64,000 nucleotides of DNA from Fulvivirga sp039025475. Lineage in GTDB: Bacteria; Bacteroidota; Bacteroidia; Cytophagales; Cyclobacteriaceae. Below the pieces are notes generated by a model. The model made no database searches, was not told the origin of the DNA, and saw nothing but the letters and a program-made list of their open reading frames with translations. Shown in pieces: positions 17,466-26,135 of this stretch. The position numbers and the translations under genes are program-made. The stretch is taken from contig JBCCOE010000004.1 of NCBI GenBank assembly GCA_039025475.1, forward strand, positions 62,001 through 126,000, written 5' to 3'. The first letter of the stretch is position 1, and each line of letters begins with the position of its first letter.

Positions 17466-18581
17466 ATGGCCAAAAGAGATTATTACGAGGTCTTAGGGGT
17501 AGGTAAATCTGCAAGTCAGGATGAGATCAAGAAAGCCTATAGAAAAGTGGCTATCAAATTTCATCCCGATAAAAACCCTGGAGACGCGCAAGCTGAGGAG
17601 AATTTCAAGGAAGCGGCTGAAGCCTATGAGGTATTAAGTGACCAGGAAAAACGTCAACGATACGATCGATTTGGTCATCAAGGCATGAACGGCGGAGGCT
17701 TCGGCGGTGGTGGAATGAATATGGATGACATATTCTCTCAATTTGGTGATATTTTCGGTGGTGGTGGCGGAAATCCATTCGAAAGCTTCTTCGGAGGTGG
17801 AGGTGGCGGAAGGCGTCAACGTAGAGGTTCTAACCTAAGGATTAAACTCAAATTGACACTTGAGGAGATTTCAGAAGGAGTAGAAAAAAAGATAAAAGTT
17901 AACCGACTGGTTCAAGCTGATGGTGTTACCTATAAAACTTGTAGTACCTGCCAGGGATCCGGTCAAGTAAGAAAAGCCGTCAATACGATGTTGGGACAAA
18001 TGGTTTCCACCAGTACCTGTCCAACGTGCAGCGGATCTGGGCAGATTCTTGATCATAGACCCCCAGGGGTTGATAATTCCGGTTTGGTTTCCAGAGAAGA
18101 AATCATACCAATAAAAATTCCTGCTGGTGTTAGTGAGGGAATGCAGCTTTCTATGTCAGGAAAAGGAAATGAAGCTCCGGGTGGTGGACCTGCTGGGGAT
18201 CTACTTATTCTTATAGAAGAAACGGAAAGTGAGCACCTGGTTCGCGAGGGAAATAATGTGGTTTACGATCTTTATATTAGCTTTATAGATGCCGCTCTAG
18301 GCACATCTGTAGAAGTACCATCCATTTCAGGAAAGTTAAGAATTAAGATCGAACCCGGTACTCAAAGTGGAAAGATTTTAAGGTTAAGGGGTAAAGGCAT
18401 AAAGGATATCAACGGATATCAAACCGGTGACCAATTAGTTCATGTCAATGTTTGGACGCCAAAAACACTATCGACGGAAGAGAAAAGCAAACTAGAAAGT
18501 ATGCGTGATTCAGCAAATTTTACGCCCAAACCCGGAAAAAGCGACAAAGGATTTTTCGAAAGAATGAAAGAATTCTTTTAA
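17466..18581 (+). CDS. dnaJ: Chaperone DnaJ with reduced zinc finger
   Basis: Hsp40 co-chaperone that delivers clients to DnaK. The J domain (residues 1-70) carries HPD in IKFHPDKNPGD. A Gly/Phe-rich linker (~70-120) follows, then the cysteine region and two C-terminal beta domains (KIPAGVSEGMQLSMSGKG...). Only two CxxCxGxG motifs are present (CSTCQGSG and CPTCSGSG) instead of the canonical four, so at most one zinc site forms. I recall this reduction from other Bacteroidota DnaJ proteins, so it is not evidence of a broken gene. 371 residues. Confidence 0.95.
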   Translation: MAKRDYYEVLGVGKSASQDEIKKAYRKVAIKFHPDKNPGDAQAEENFKEAAEAYEVLSDQEKRQRYDRFGHQGMNGGGFGGGGMNMDDIFSQFGDIFGGGGGNPFESFFGGGGGGRRQRRGSNLRIKLKLTLEEISEGVEKKIKVNRLVQADGVTYKTCSTCQGSGQVRKAVNTMLGQMVSTSTCPTCSGSGQILDHRPPGVDNSGLVSREEIIPIKIPAGVSEGMQLSMSGKGNEAPGGGPAGDLLILIEETESEHLVREGNNVVYDLYISFIDAALGTSVEVPSISGKLRIKIEPGTQSGKILRLRGKGIKDINGYQTGDQLVHVNVWTPKTLSTEEKSKLESMRDSANFTPKPGKSDKGFFERMKEFF

Positions 18582-18691
18582 TAAACCCCGAAAAAATTGT
18601 GCTGGTTTGAGATGTAAGTTTTTCGCTTTTTTTTGAGTTAAAAAAGTCAATTTTTCGTAACACCAAGTCAAATTTCCCGTAAAACCATGTC

Positions 18692-19585
18692 ATGCGGAGA
18701 AGACTAGTATTACTAGGTGCGGGGATCTTATGTTCAACCCTTACAATTTCACAGGTAAAAAAGCAGTTCTCAGTCGAGAATAATACTGTAGTTCAACTTG
18801 TTGATCTTAATTTCAATGTTAATAGCGGCCGATGCTACATTAAACAAGGTGAAAGTGATGAACTGCTTAATGTTTACAGTGATCAAGATTACGATAGTTA
18901 CGGACATTCTTTTGAAAAGAATATAGTTAACGATATTTGTAAGATTAATCTCGCTTTAGAGGACACCAAATCCGAAAGTTTGAGCCAATCCATTTCCTAC
19001 AAAATGTTTGGCCGGTCTAAAGAAGAGACCGATAAAACATGGAAAGTATACCTTACCGAACATAAAGACTATAACCTTAACCTCGATTATAGAATTGGCG
19101 AAGCCCATATTGATTTAGGTGGGTTATCCGTCAATAAGCTGAAAGTACATACGGGCAGTGCTGATGTAAACATTTCTTATCCGCATGAGCAAAGCAACCT
19201 GATTGTTATGGATACCTTTTATGTAAAGGTTGACCTGGGATCAGTTAATGTAGAAAAACTGAATCATTCGAAAGCCAAACATGTAATTGCTGATATTGGA
19301 TTTGGGAATCTTATGCTCGACTTTACTGATAAGACAGAAATTTCAAGTCACATCAAGGGTTCTGTAGGAGCTGGTAATCTGATGATAATTCTCCCTAAAG
19401 AAGGAACCCCAGTAAAGGTCAAAATCAAGGATTCTTGGTTGTGCAAGGTTAAGTTAAGCGATTCTTTTACCAAAATCTCTAGCAACACCTATGTCAATGC
19501 GGACTACAATGAAACGGCAAGGAATGTTTTGAATTTTGATTTAGATGTGAGTATGGGTAGTATAATTTTCAAAGAACGCAACTAG
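18692..19585 (+). CDS. Exported protein with adhesin-like (toast-rack) repeats
   Basis: A 297-residue protein with an N-terminal signal (MRRRLVLLGAGILCSTLTIS). The rest is predicted beta-rich, with alternating short strands (VNKLKVHTGSADVNISYP, VKVDLGSVNVEKL, IKGSVGAGNLMIILP), the pattern of DUF4097/LiaF-type 'toast-rack' beta-solenoids. These proteins are often exported stress or envelope-sensing factors, but the ligand is unknown. It stands alone between dnaJ and the ABC transporter. The ATG at 18692 is chosen because it opens directly into the signal peptide. Confidence 0.6.
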   Translation: MRRRLVLLGAGILCSTLTISQVKKQFSVENNTVVQLVDLNFNVNSGRCYIKQGESDELLNVYSDQDYDSYGHSFEKNIVNDICKINLALEDTKSESLSQSISYKMFGRSKEETDKTWKVYLTEHKDYNLNLDYRIGEAHIDLGGLSVNKLKVHTGSADVNISYPHEQSNLIVMDTFYVKVDLGSVNVEKLNHSKAKHVIADIGFGNLMLDFTDKTEISSHIKGSVGAGNLMIILPKEGTPVKVKIKDSWLCKVKLSDSFTKISSNTYVNADYNETARNVLNFDLDVSMGSIIFKERN

Positions 19586-19756
19586 ATCGTTAACCCCCAT
19601 ACCGCTTAATTTCTCATCTATCCTTTAATTAAGCCACTCCTCATCCTAGTGCAAAATTGTCACGAGTAAGATTTAACTTCACACGGTTATTTTGTTTCAT
19701 GTGTAATAAATCACAAAACCTTGGAACTAACCAATTGAATTTTAAATCTGAATCTA

Positions 19757-20677
19757 TTGGAAGCACTAAAAGCAACAAATATTACCAAGCAATATGCTCA
19801 GCATACTGCTTTGGATAATGTAGACATCAATATTCCCAAAGGGTGTATTTATGGGCTTCTCGGTCCGAACGGAGCGGGTAAAACAACGTTTATCCGTATT
19901 ATCAACCAAATCATCAACGCCGATGAAGGCGAAATTAGAATCAACGGTGATCTATTGAATCCCAGTCATATTTCGATGATTGGCTATCTACCGGAAGAAC
20001 GAGGCCTGTATAAGAAGATGAAGGTAGGCGAACAGCTCGTTTATCTCGGACAGCTTCGTAATTTACCAAGAAAAGAGGCGATTAAAAGAAGTAGACATTG
20101 GTGTGAAAAATTAGACATTTACGAATGGTGGAATAAAAAAATAGAAGATCTCTCCAAAGGGATGGCCCAAAAAATCCAATTCATTTCTACTATCCTCAAT
20201 GAACCGGAACTCATTATATTGGACGAACCCTTCTCAGGGTTTGACCCGGTTAATGCAAACCTTATAAAAGATGAAATTCTTGAGTTAAGAGAAAAAGGGA
20301 GTACCATTATCTTTTCCACACATAGAATGGAATCGGTGGAAGAGCTTTGCGATAATATTGCACTTATAAACAATAGTAAGAAAATACTCGAGGGCACTAA
20401 AAGGGAAATCAAGGATAGCTATCGAAGTAATACCTTCCTGGTAAACCACAAAGGAGCCGTTAACGGTTCGTTAGGGTCAAACTTTGACGTACTGGGACAA
20501 GAAGCTCTGGAGGGCGAAATGCATCAAAGTATTATTCAGATCAAAGATGACAAGTTAAGTCCAAATGATCTATTGCAAAATTTAATTTCAAATACTGAGG
20601 TACATTCATTTATAGAAAAAGTACCGTCGATTAACGAGATATTCATTTCAAAAGTGGAAGGAGGAAAAAATGGATAA
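19757..20677 (+). CDS. ABC transporter ATP-binding protein (NatA-like)
   Basis: ATPase subunit of an ABC exporter. Walker A GPNGAGKTTFIRII, Q-loop, signature DLSKGMAQKIQFI (a variant of LSGGQ), Walker B LIILDEPFSGFDPVN and the switch His in FSTHRME are all visible. A ~90-residue C-terminal extension is typical of DrrA/NatA-type subunits. It starts with TTG at 19757 (MEALKATNITKQY). The end overlaps the permease start by 8 bp, so the two form a translationally coupled pair. Confidence 0.92.
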   Translation: MEALKATNITKQYAQHTALDNVDINIPKGCIYGLLGPNGAGKTTFIRIINQIINADEGEIRINGDLLNPSHISMIGYLPEERGLYKKMKVGEQLVYLGQLRNLPRKEAIKRSRHWCEKLDIYEWWNKKIEDLSKGMAQKIQFISTILNEPELIILDEPFSGFDPVNANLIKDEILELREKGSTIIFSTHRMESVEELCDNIALINNSKKILEGTKREIKDSYRSNTFLVNHKGAVNGSLGSNFDVLGQEALEGEMHQSIIQIKDDKLSPNDLLQNLISNTEVHSFIEKVPSINEIFISKVEGGKNG

Positions 20678-21962
20678 GTTGTTTTTAGTACTTCAACGTG
20701 AGTTTACAAGCAGGGTAAAAAAGAAGTCCTTTTTGCTTACTACCATATTGGTACCTCTATTATTTCCAGCGATTTTTGGTGTTATCATTTACTTCATGAA
20801 AAAAGAAGACGAAAACATCAAACAGCAGATTATACAGGTGCTAGATGAGAGTGGTAAATTTGATACTCAAAGCACCGAAAAGTATTCTTTTGTGACAGTA
20901 GATGGAAGTCTTGAAACGGCAAAAACTGCTTTCGCAGAAAGTGATGACTATGGGCTCCTGTATATTCCTGATTTCAATATTGAATCACCTGAAGGCTTCA
21001 CACTCTATGCAAAGAGTAACCCTAACTTTTCGACCATAAATTCAATAGAGAATAAAATTGAATCTTCTATTCGAGAAGAAAAGCTAAAAGTATATGAAGT
21101 TGACAAAGAGGTGCTGGACAAATTAAAAACCAGTATTGATTTAAAGTCATTGAATATTAGTGAAGGCGTGGAAAAAGAGAGTGACGCCGGAGTTTCCTTT
21201 GGTATAGGTTACGTCACTGGCTTTTTAATTTACATATTTATGTTCGCCTATGGCGGCCAGGTCATGCAAGGAGTTATTGAGGAAAAAAGCAGTAAGATCG
21301 TCGAAGTTATTGTTTCGACCGTAAAGCCCTTTCAGTTGATGATGGGAAAAATACTTGGTGTGGCATCGGTCGGATTATTTCAGGTAGTAATATGGGTTGT
21401 TTTAATGGGTACTCTATTTACAATAATAACCGGAGTGCTCGGTCTTGAAATGCCTCAATCTGCTCAGCTGTCTGACGCTGCAGACATGGCCAAAAACAGT
21501 CCTGAAGCTGATAAAGTAATGAGACTGATTGCTAGCATCCCATTCACCAAAATCATCCTAACCTTTATATTCTACTTTATTGGGGGATATCTATTGTACG
21601 GGTCATTATTTGCCGCAGTTGGGTCAGCAGTCGATACACCATCTGAAGCTCAACAATTTATGTTCCCAATTATGATCCCGCTCATTGCAGGAATTGTGGG
21701 TATGAGTAGTATTATTAACAATCCTGATGGAAGCGTTAGCTTTTGGCTCTCAATCATCCCTTTTACTTCCCCAATTGCTATGATGGGGAGGATAGGTTTT
21801 GGAGTACCCGCTTGGGAGTTGGCACTATCTATGGCATTACTTATCCTAGGGTTTATTGGCACAGTATGGCTTGCAGGCAGAATTTACAGAGTAGGGATTT
21901 TAATGCACGGCACCAAGGTAAACTATAAAGTGCTGGCCAAATGGTTCATGATGAAGAATTGA
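20670..21962 (+). CDS. ABC transporter permease (ABC-2/NatB-like)
   Basis: A 430-residue permease of the ABC-2 type. One N-terminal transmembrane helix (~residues 20-40) is followed by a ~130-residue extracytoplasmic domain and then five to six helices (from ~185). QGVIEEKSSKIVEVIVSTVKPFQLMMGKILGV is the conserved cytoplasmic coupling stretch of the NatB group. Probably exports Na+ or a toxic small molecule; the substrate is not readable. Coupled to the ATPase gene by an 8-bp overlap and followed by an intrinsic terminator. Confidence 0.9.
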   Translation: MDKLFLVLQREFTSRVKKKSFLLTTILVPLLFPAIFGVIIYFMKKEDENIKQQIIQVLDESGKFDTQSTEKYSFVTVDGSLETAKTAFAESDDYGLLYIPDFNIESPEGFTLYAKSNPNFSTINSIENKIESSIREEKLKVYEVDKEVLDKLKTSIDLKSLNISEGVEKESDAGVSFGIGYVTGFLIYIFMFAYGGQVMQGVIEEKSSKIVEVIVSTVKPFQLMMGKILGVASVGLFQVVIWVVLMGTLFTIITGVLGLEMPQSAQLSDAADMAKNSPEADKVMRLIASIPFTKIILTFIFYFIGGYLLYGSLFAAVGSAVDTPSEAQQFMFPIMIPLIAGIVGMSSIINNPDGSVSFWLSIIPFTSPIAMMGRIGFGVPAWELALSMALLILGFIGTVWLAGRIYRVGILMHGTKVNYKVLAKWFMMKN

Positions 21963-21979
21963 TATTCAAGTAGCTATGC

Positions 21980-22012
21980 AAAAAAGCCGGTACTAAGTAT
22001 CCGGCTTTTTTG
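21980..22012 (+). terminator. Intrinsic terminator after the ABC transporter
   Basis: AAAAAGCCGG and CCGGCTTTTTT form a stem around a 10-nt loop, 18 bp after the permease stop and just before the histidine kinase gene. Confidence 0.9.
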
Positions 22013-22026
22013 TTTAATTTGGGTCA

Positions 22027-23241
22027 ATGGCAGACGGTATAAAAACAGTAGGGATTGACCTAAAGTACGATAGGAATAAAATTAAATGGATTATTCTTTC
22101 AGTATCTGTTATTATCAGTGTTATCTCTATCTTTTACACTAATCTACTGGTCGATCAGCTAAAAGATCGAGAAAAAAGTCAAATCGAATTATACGCTAAA
22201 GCGCTTCAATACACACTAGATGCTAAATTGGATAAGGACCTCAATTTTGTGAGCGATGAAATATTGATCAAGAATAATTCAATACCAACCATACTATTAT
22301 CTGAAAGCGGAGAAATTATTCATCATAGAAATATTGACATTGATTCAGCCCTTACTGGACAAAAAAGAAAGCAGCTATTGTACGATGAGCTGGAAATAAT
22401 GCGCGGCGAATACGAACCTATCGAAGTGGTGGACCGGGATGAGATTTCGGGGGAGGTTCATTCGAGCAGCTTTGTCTATTACAGGAATAGCTTTTTACTT
22501 ACCCAACTCACTTATTATCCAATAGCTCAACTTTCTATAATAGCAGTCATTGCATTTATTGCCTATATGGCATTTGATTATTCGAAAGCTGCTGAGCAAA
22601 ACAGCGTTTGGGTTGGATTAGCAAAGGAAACTGCTCATCAATTGGGGACACCTATTTCATCATTAATGGCATGGGTTGAATATTTTAAGGATCAGGCTGA
22701 TATTAAGGACAAAGAGTTAATCGGTGAGTTAGACAAGGACATTAAAAAGCTTCAAGTCATAACGGAGCGTTTCTCTAATATCGGCTCTACGCCCGTTTTG
22801 AGTGAGGAAGAAATTGAACCTCTTATCACCTCTATTATCGAATACCTAAGGCCCAGGATTTCTCCGAAGGTAGAAATGACCGTGGCTTCTCTAACCCAGG
22901 GAATTACTGCTCTTGTGAACCCTCCACTTTTTGAGTGGGTAGTAGAAAACCTTTGTAAGAATGCCGTAGATGCCATGAGTGGTTCAGGGAAGATCCATGT
23001 ATTTATACTAAAAGGAAGCGAAAGCCGCGTTTTTGTTGACATATCAGATACCGGAAAGGGAATAGTTAAGGGCAAGGTCAAACACGTCTTTGATGCTGGT
23101 TTCACTACCAAAAAGCGCGGCTGGGGGCTTGGTTTGACTCTGGCAAAACGAATTATTGAGATCTATCACGAAGGAAAGATCATGGTAAAATCATCAGAAG
23201 AAGGAAGGGGTACTACCTTCAGAATTTCCCTCCAAGGATAA
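22027..23241 (+). CDS. Membrane sensor histidine kinase (orphan)
   Basis: A 404-residue two-transmembrane sensor kinase: TM1 ~residues 18-41, a ~125-residue extracytoplasmic sensor, TM2 ~168-192, no clear HAMP domain, then the dimerisation/phosphoacceptor helix AKETAHQLGTPISSL. The catalytic domain shows the N box (NLCKNAVDAM), G1 (DTGKGI), F box and G2 (GWGLGLTLAKRI). The residue after the phosphoacceptor His is Gln instead of the usual Glu, an HQ[IL]GTP variant I recall from Bacteroidota. No response regulator gene is adjacent. It begins 14 bp after a terminator, so it probably has its own promoter within that structure or gets read-through. Confidence 0.88.
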   Translation: MADGIKTVGIDLKYDRNKIKWIILSVSVIISVISIFYTNLLVDQLKDREKSQIELYAKALQYTLDAKLDKDLNFVSDEILIKNNSIPTILLSESGEIIHHRNIDIDSALTGQKRKQLLYDELEIMRGEYEPIEVVDRDEISGEVHSSSFVYYRNSFLLTQLTYYPIAQLSIIAVIAFIAYMAFDYSKAAEQNSVWVGLAKETAHQLGTPISSLMAWVEYFKDQADIKDKELIGELDKDIKKLQVITERFSNIGSTPVLSEEEIEPLITSIIEYLRPRISPKVEMTVASLTQGITALVNPPLFEWVVENLCKNAVDAMSGSGKIHVFILKGSESRVFVDISDTGKGIVKGKVKHVFDAGFTTKKRGWGLGLTLAKRIIEIYHEGKIMVKSSEEGRGTTFRISLQG

Positions 23242-23310
23242 GTAATTTGCGATCACCAAAAAAGATTTTAGTGACTTTGGTTTATCTGATATTAGATGTA
23301 GTTTTGCGGC

Positions 23311-23318
23311 TAAATTTG
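23311..23318 (+). promoter_or_regulatory. Possible -7 element for atpDC
   Basis: TAAATTTG matches TAnnTTTG and lies 33 bp before atpD. I see no well-placed -33 TTTG (the nearest, at 23276, is 31 bp upstream), so this is a weak call. Confidence 0.3.
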
Positions 23319-23350
23319 AAGAGCTAGAATTTCTAATCAAAGAACAACAA

Positions 23351-24862
23351 ATGGCGAATATTGGCAAAGTGACTCAGGTAATTGGGCCTGTAGTAGACGT
23401 TAGTTTTGACACTGAGGGAGCAGATCTTCCAAACATTCTAGATGCCCTTGAGGTAACAAAGGAAAACGGACAAATCGTAGTATTGGAGTGCCAGCAGCAC
23501 TTGGGGGAAGATCGCGTTAGAACGATTGCCATGGAAAGTACAGAAGGCCTTGTTCGTGGCATGGACGTTATTGATCAGGGGACACCTATCACAATGCCTA
23601 CCGGAGAGGATATCAAAGGCCGTTTGTTTAATGTAGTAGGAGAGGCAATCGATGGAATCAAGCAACCTAAAGGCAAAACCAGACTGCCAATTCACCGATC
23701 TGCACCTAAATTTGAAGAACTTTCAACTTCAACCGAAGTTTTATTCACGGGTATTAAAGTAATCGACTTACTTGAGCCTTACGCTAAAGGTGGTAAAATT
23801 GGTTTGTTCGGCGGTGCGGGTGTAGGTAAGACCGTTCTTATCCAGGAGTTGATCAATAATATTGCCAAGGCCTATTCGGGTCTTTCCGTATTTGCCGGTG
23901 TTGGTGAAAGAACTCGGGAAGGAAACGATTTACTTCGTGAAATGATCGAATCAGGCATTGTGACATACGGCGACGACTTCCTTCACTCTATGGAAGAAGG
24001 AGGTTGGGACCTAACCAAGGTAGATGATGATAAATTAAAAGAATCTAAAGCTACTTTCGTTTTCGGACAAATGAACGAACCTCCCGGGGCGCGTGCGCGT
24101 GTAGCGCTTTCAGGCCTTACTGTAGCTGAATATTTCAGAGATGGGGATGGTGAAGGAGCTGGTAGGGATATTCTTTTCTTTATAGATAATATCTTCAGAT
24201 TTACTCAAGCTGGTTCAGAAGTATCCGCACTTCTTGGACGGATGCCTTCGGCAGTTGGATATCAACCAACTTTAGCAACGGAGATGGGGGCCATGCAAGA
24301 GCGTATTACGTCAACAAAAAAGGGTTCAATCACATCTGTGCAAGCCGTTTATGTGCCTGCGGATGACTTAACTGACCCTGCCCCGGCAACCACATTTGCC
24401 CACCTTGATGCAACTACTGTATTGTCAAGAAAAATATCAGAGTTGGGTATATATCCTGCCGTAGATCCACTTGACTCTACTTCAAGAATACTCAATGCCG
24501 AAGTATTAGGTGATGAACACTATGATTGCGCTCAAAGAGTTAAGGAGATCCTACAACGTTATAAAGAACTTCAGGATATTATTGCTATTCTTGGTATGGA
24601 TGAGCTTTCAGACGAAGACAAGGAAGTGGTGCACAGGGCGCGTCGGGTACAGCGCTTCTTATCACAACCATTCCACGTGGCAGAGCAGTTTACAGGTATC
24701 CCTGGTGTACTTGTTGATATTAAAGATACCATCAAAGGATTTAATGATATTATTGATGGTAAGTATGATCACCTTCCGGAAATGGCCTTCAACCTTGTAG
24801 GTTCAATAGAAGAAGCCGTGGTAAAAGGAGAAAAGATAATGGAGGAAGCAAAGCAAATCTAA
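23351..24862 (+). CDS. atpD: F-type ATP synthase beta subunit
   Basis: Catalytic subunit of the F1 sector. The P-loop GGAGVGKTVLIQEL (residues ~156-169), GERTREGNDL, the Walker B region ILFFIDNIFRFTQAGSEVSALLGRMPSAVGYQPTL-type block and the DELSDEDK (DELSEED-like) lever are all present. Full length, 503 residues. It forms a two-gene operon with atpC, overlapping by one base (TAATG). Other ATP synthase genes are not in the window, the usual split arrangement in Bacteroidota. Confidence 0.98.
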   Translation: MANIGKVTQVIGPVVDVSFDTEGADLPNILDALEVTKENGQIVVLECQQHLGEDRVRTIAMESTEGLVRGMDVIDQGTPITMPTGEDIKGRLFNVVGEAIDGIKQPKGKTRLPIHRSAPKFEELSTSTEVLFTGIKVIDLLEPYAKGGKIGLFGGAGVGKTVLIQELINNIAKAYSGLSVFAGVGERTREGNDLLREMIESGIVTYGDDFLHSMEEGGWDLTKVDDDKLKESKATFVFGQMNEPPGARARVALSGLTVAEYFRDGDGEGAGRDILFFIDNIFRFTQAGSEVSALLGRMPSAVGYQPTLATEMGAMQERITSTKKGSITSVQAVYVPADDLTDPAPATTFAHLDATTVLSRKISELGIYPAVDPLDSTSRILNAEVLGDEHYDCAQRVKEILQRYKELQDIIAILGMDELSDEDKEVVHRARRVQRFLSQPFHVAEQFTGIPGVLVDIKDTIKGFNDIIDGKYDHLPEMAFNLVGSIEEAVVKGEKIMEEAKQI

Positions 24863-25110
24863 TGTTTTTAGAAATAGTCACACCTGCTAAAAAAGTATTT
24901 GAGGGCGAAGTAGCCGTAGTTACATTCCCAGGAGTAGACGGTCAATTCCAGGTATTAAATGACCATGCCCCATTGGTAAGTACACTAAAAGCTGGTGAAA
25001 TGAGGTTTAAAAATGATAAAACTGAAGACACAGTTGAAATTACCGGGGGAGTGGTTGAGGTACTAAACAATAAGGTTATTGTGTTAGCTGATGGCTTAAA
25101 AAACAACTAA
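24862..25110 (+). CDS. atpC: F-type ATP synthase epsilon subunit, short form
   Basis: An 82-residue epsilon subunit consisting only of the N-terminal beta-sandwich (MFLEIVTPAKKVFEGEVAVVTFPGVDGQFQVLNDHAPLVSTL). It lacks the C-terminal helical hairpin that inhibits rotation in E. coli (~138 residues). I know this short form as normal for Bacteroidota, so it is not a truncation. Without the hairpin it cannot inhibit by the extended-arm mechanism. Start overlaps the atpD stop by one base. Confidence 0.92.
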   Translation: MFLEIVTPAKKVFEGEVAVVTFPGVDGQFQVLNDHAPLVSTLKAGEMRFKNDKTEDTVEITGGVVEVLNNKVIVLADGLKNN

Positions 25111-25139
25111 CTTTAGTCAGTAGCAGTGATAAAATGTAC

Positions 25140-25168
25140 AAGCTCCTTACTTAGGGGCTTTTTTTTTG
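25140..25168 (+). terminator. Terminator after atpC
   Basis: AAGCTCCT and AGGGGCTT form an 8-bp stem with one G-T pair and a 5-nt loop, followed by eight further T. It overlaps the 3' end of the convergent gene at 25147. Confidence 0.75.
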
Positions 25169-25452
25169 CCGAACATCCTGGAGAATGTTCGTTTCTCAAA
25201 CTCCCAAAAGAATCGGAACTGTCCAAATATGAATCCATATACCAATAAAATAACATTATAGATCGGAAGTATAAGAACATAATAAGCGATCGTAAAAAGC
25301 CAATTTCGATCTTCTTTGGGTAAGATTATTGAAAGTACCGGCTCTTTGAGGAATAAGACCGTAAATCCAGTGCATGCGAAAACAATCAGTATAATAATAA
25401 CCTGAACAGGACCTACTCCCCATTTGCCTTGTAGTTTTTTTAACCAGCTCAT
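25147..25452 (-). CDS. Small membrane protein, DUF6787-like
   Basis: A 101-residue protein with two hydrophobic segments (VQVIIILIVFACTGFTVLF and LFTIAYYVLILPIYNVILLVYGFIFGQ), an N-terminal KLQGKWGVGP and a basic C-terminus. It resembles the small DUF6787 membrane family of Bacteroidota; function unknown. The start is set at ATG 25452 because it overlaps the preceding RluA stop as ATGA, a typical translational coupling; an upstream in-frame start at 25473 would overlap that gene by 25 bp. Confidence 0.65.
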   Translation of the reverse strand: MSWLKKLQGKWGVGPVQVIIILIVFACTGFTVLFLKEPVLSIILPKEDRNWLFTIAYYVLILPIYNVILLVYGFIFGQFRFFWEFEKRTFSRMFGKKKAPK

Positions 25453-26132
25453 GATTGACTGAATAATTGCCAAATCTGGTCTTTAGGTATAGCAGCATCT
25501 ATCCGAACTGGCTCCTTTTTTACAGGGTGGCTGAACTCGAGTGATCTTGAATGAAGATAAATCCGCTGCTTATCTTTTTGTTTTGCTCCTCCATATTTTA
25601 CATCTCCCAAAATCGGGCAACCGATTTTGGAAAGCTGAACACGTATTTGATGCGGCCGGCCTGTAATGGGTCTTACTTCCAGTAGATAGTACTCTGCTAT
25701 TCGTCCAATTAACTTGTAATTTAAGACCGCTTTTTGCGTTCCCTTACCCTCCTTATTGAGAGCCGTGGTTCGATTCGCTTCATGATCCTTTTTTAGCCAA
25801 TGAATCAATTCACCCTCGGTTTGAGGAGGTTGGTCTTTGACTATCGCCCAGTACGTCTTCTTCACTTCCCTGCTCCTGAATTGAGCATTCATTCTCTCCA
25901 GTCCTTTGGAAGTACGTCCCAAAAGTACAGCTCCGCTGACCGGACGATCCAAGCGATGGATAACCCCTAAAAAAACCTCGCCAGGTTTATTATACTTTTT
26001 TTTGATGTAGAGCTTTACCTGGTCTGCCAGGGTTTCATCACCTGTTTTATCGCCTTGCACCAATTCGCCTGAATGCTTATTTATTACAATCAGGTGGTTA
26101 TCTTCAAAAAGTACAGGCAATCGATTCGACAT
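25449..26132 (-). CDS. RluA-family pseudouridine synthase
   Basis: A 227-residue RNA pseudouridine synthase. The catalytic motif HRLDRPVSGAVLLGRT contains the active-site Asp, with RPITGRPHQIRVQLS and PILGDVKYGG following. No S4 domain is present, which fits the short RluA/RluC-like subfamily. The target (rRNA or tRNA uridine) cannot be set from sequence. It sits 3 bp after prfC in the same orientation and overlaps the small membrane-protein gene (ATGA). Confidence 0.92.
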   Translation of the reverse strand: MSNRLPVLFEDNHLIVINKHSGELVQGDKTGDETLADQVKLYIKKKYNKPGEVFLGVIHRLDRPVSGAVLLGRTSKGLERMNAQFRSREVKKTYWAIVKDQPPQTEGELIHWLKKDHEANRTTALNKEGKGTQKAVLNYKLIGRIAEYYLLEVRPITGRPHQIRVQLSKIGCPILGDVKYGGAKQKDKQRIYLHSRSLEFSHPVKKEPVRIDAAIPKDQIWQLFSQS

Positions 26133-26135
26133 ATT

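Noticed and set aside
24862..25110. atpC as a truncated pseudogene
   Set aside because: The 82-residue form is complete for the beta-sandwich domain, and I know short epsilon subunits as normal in this phylum.
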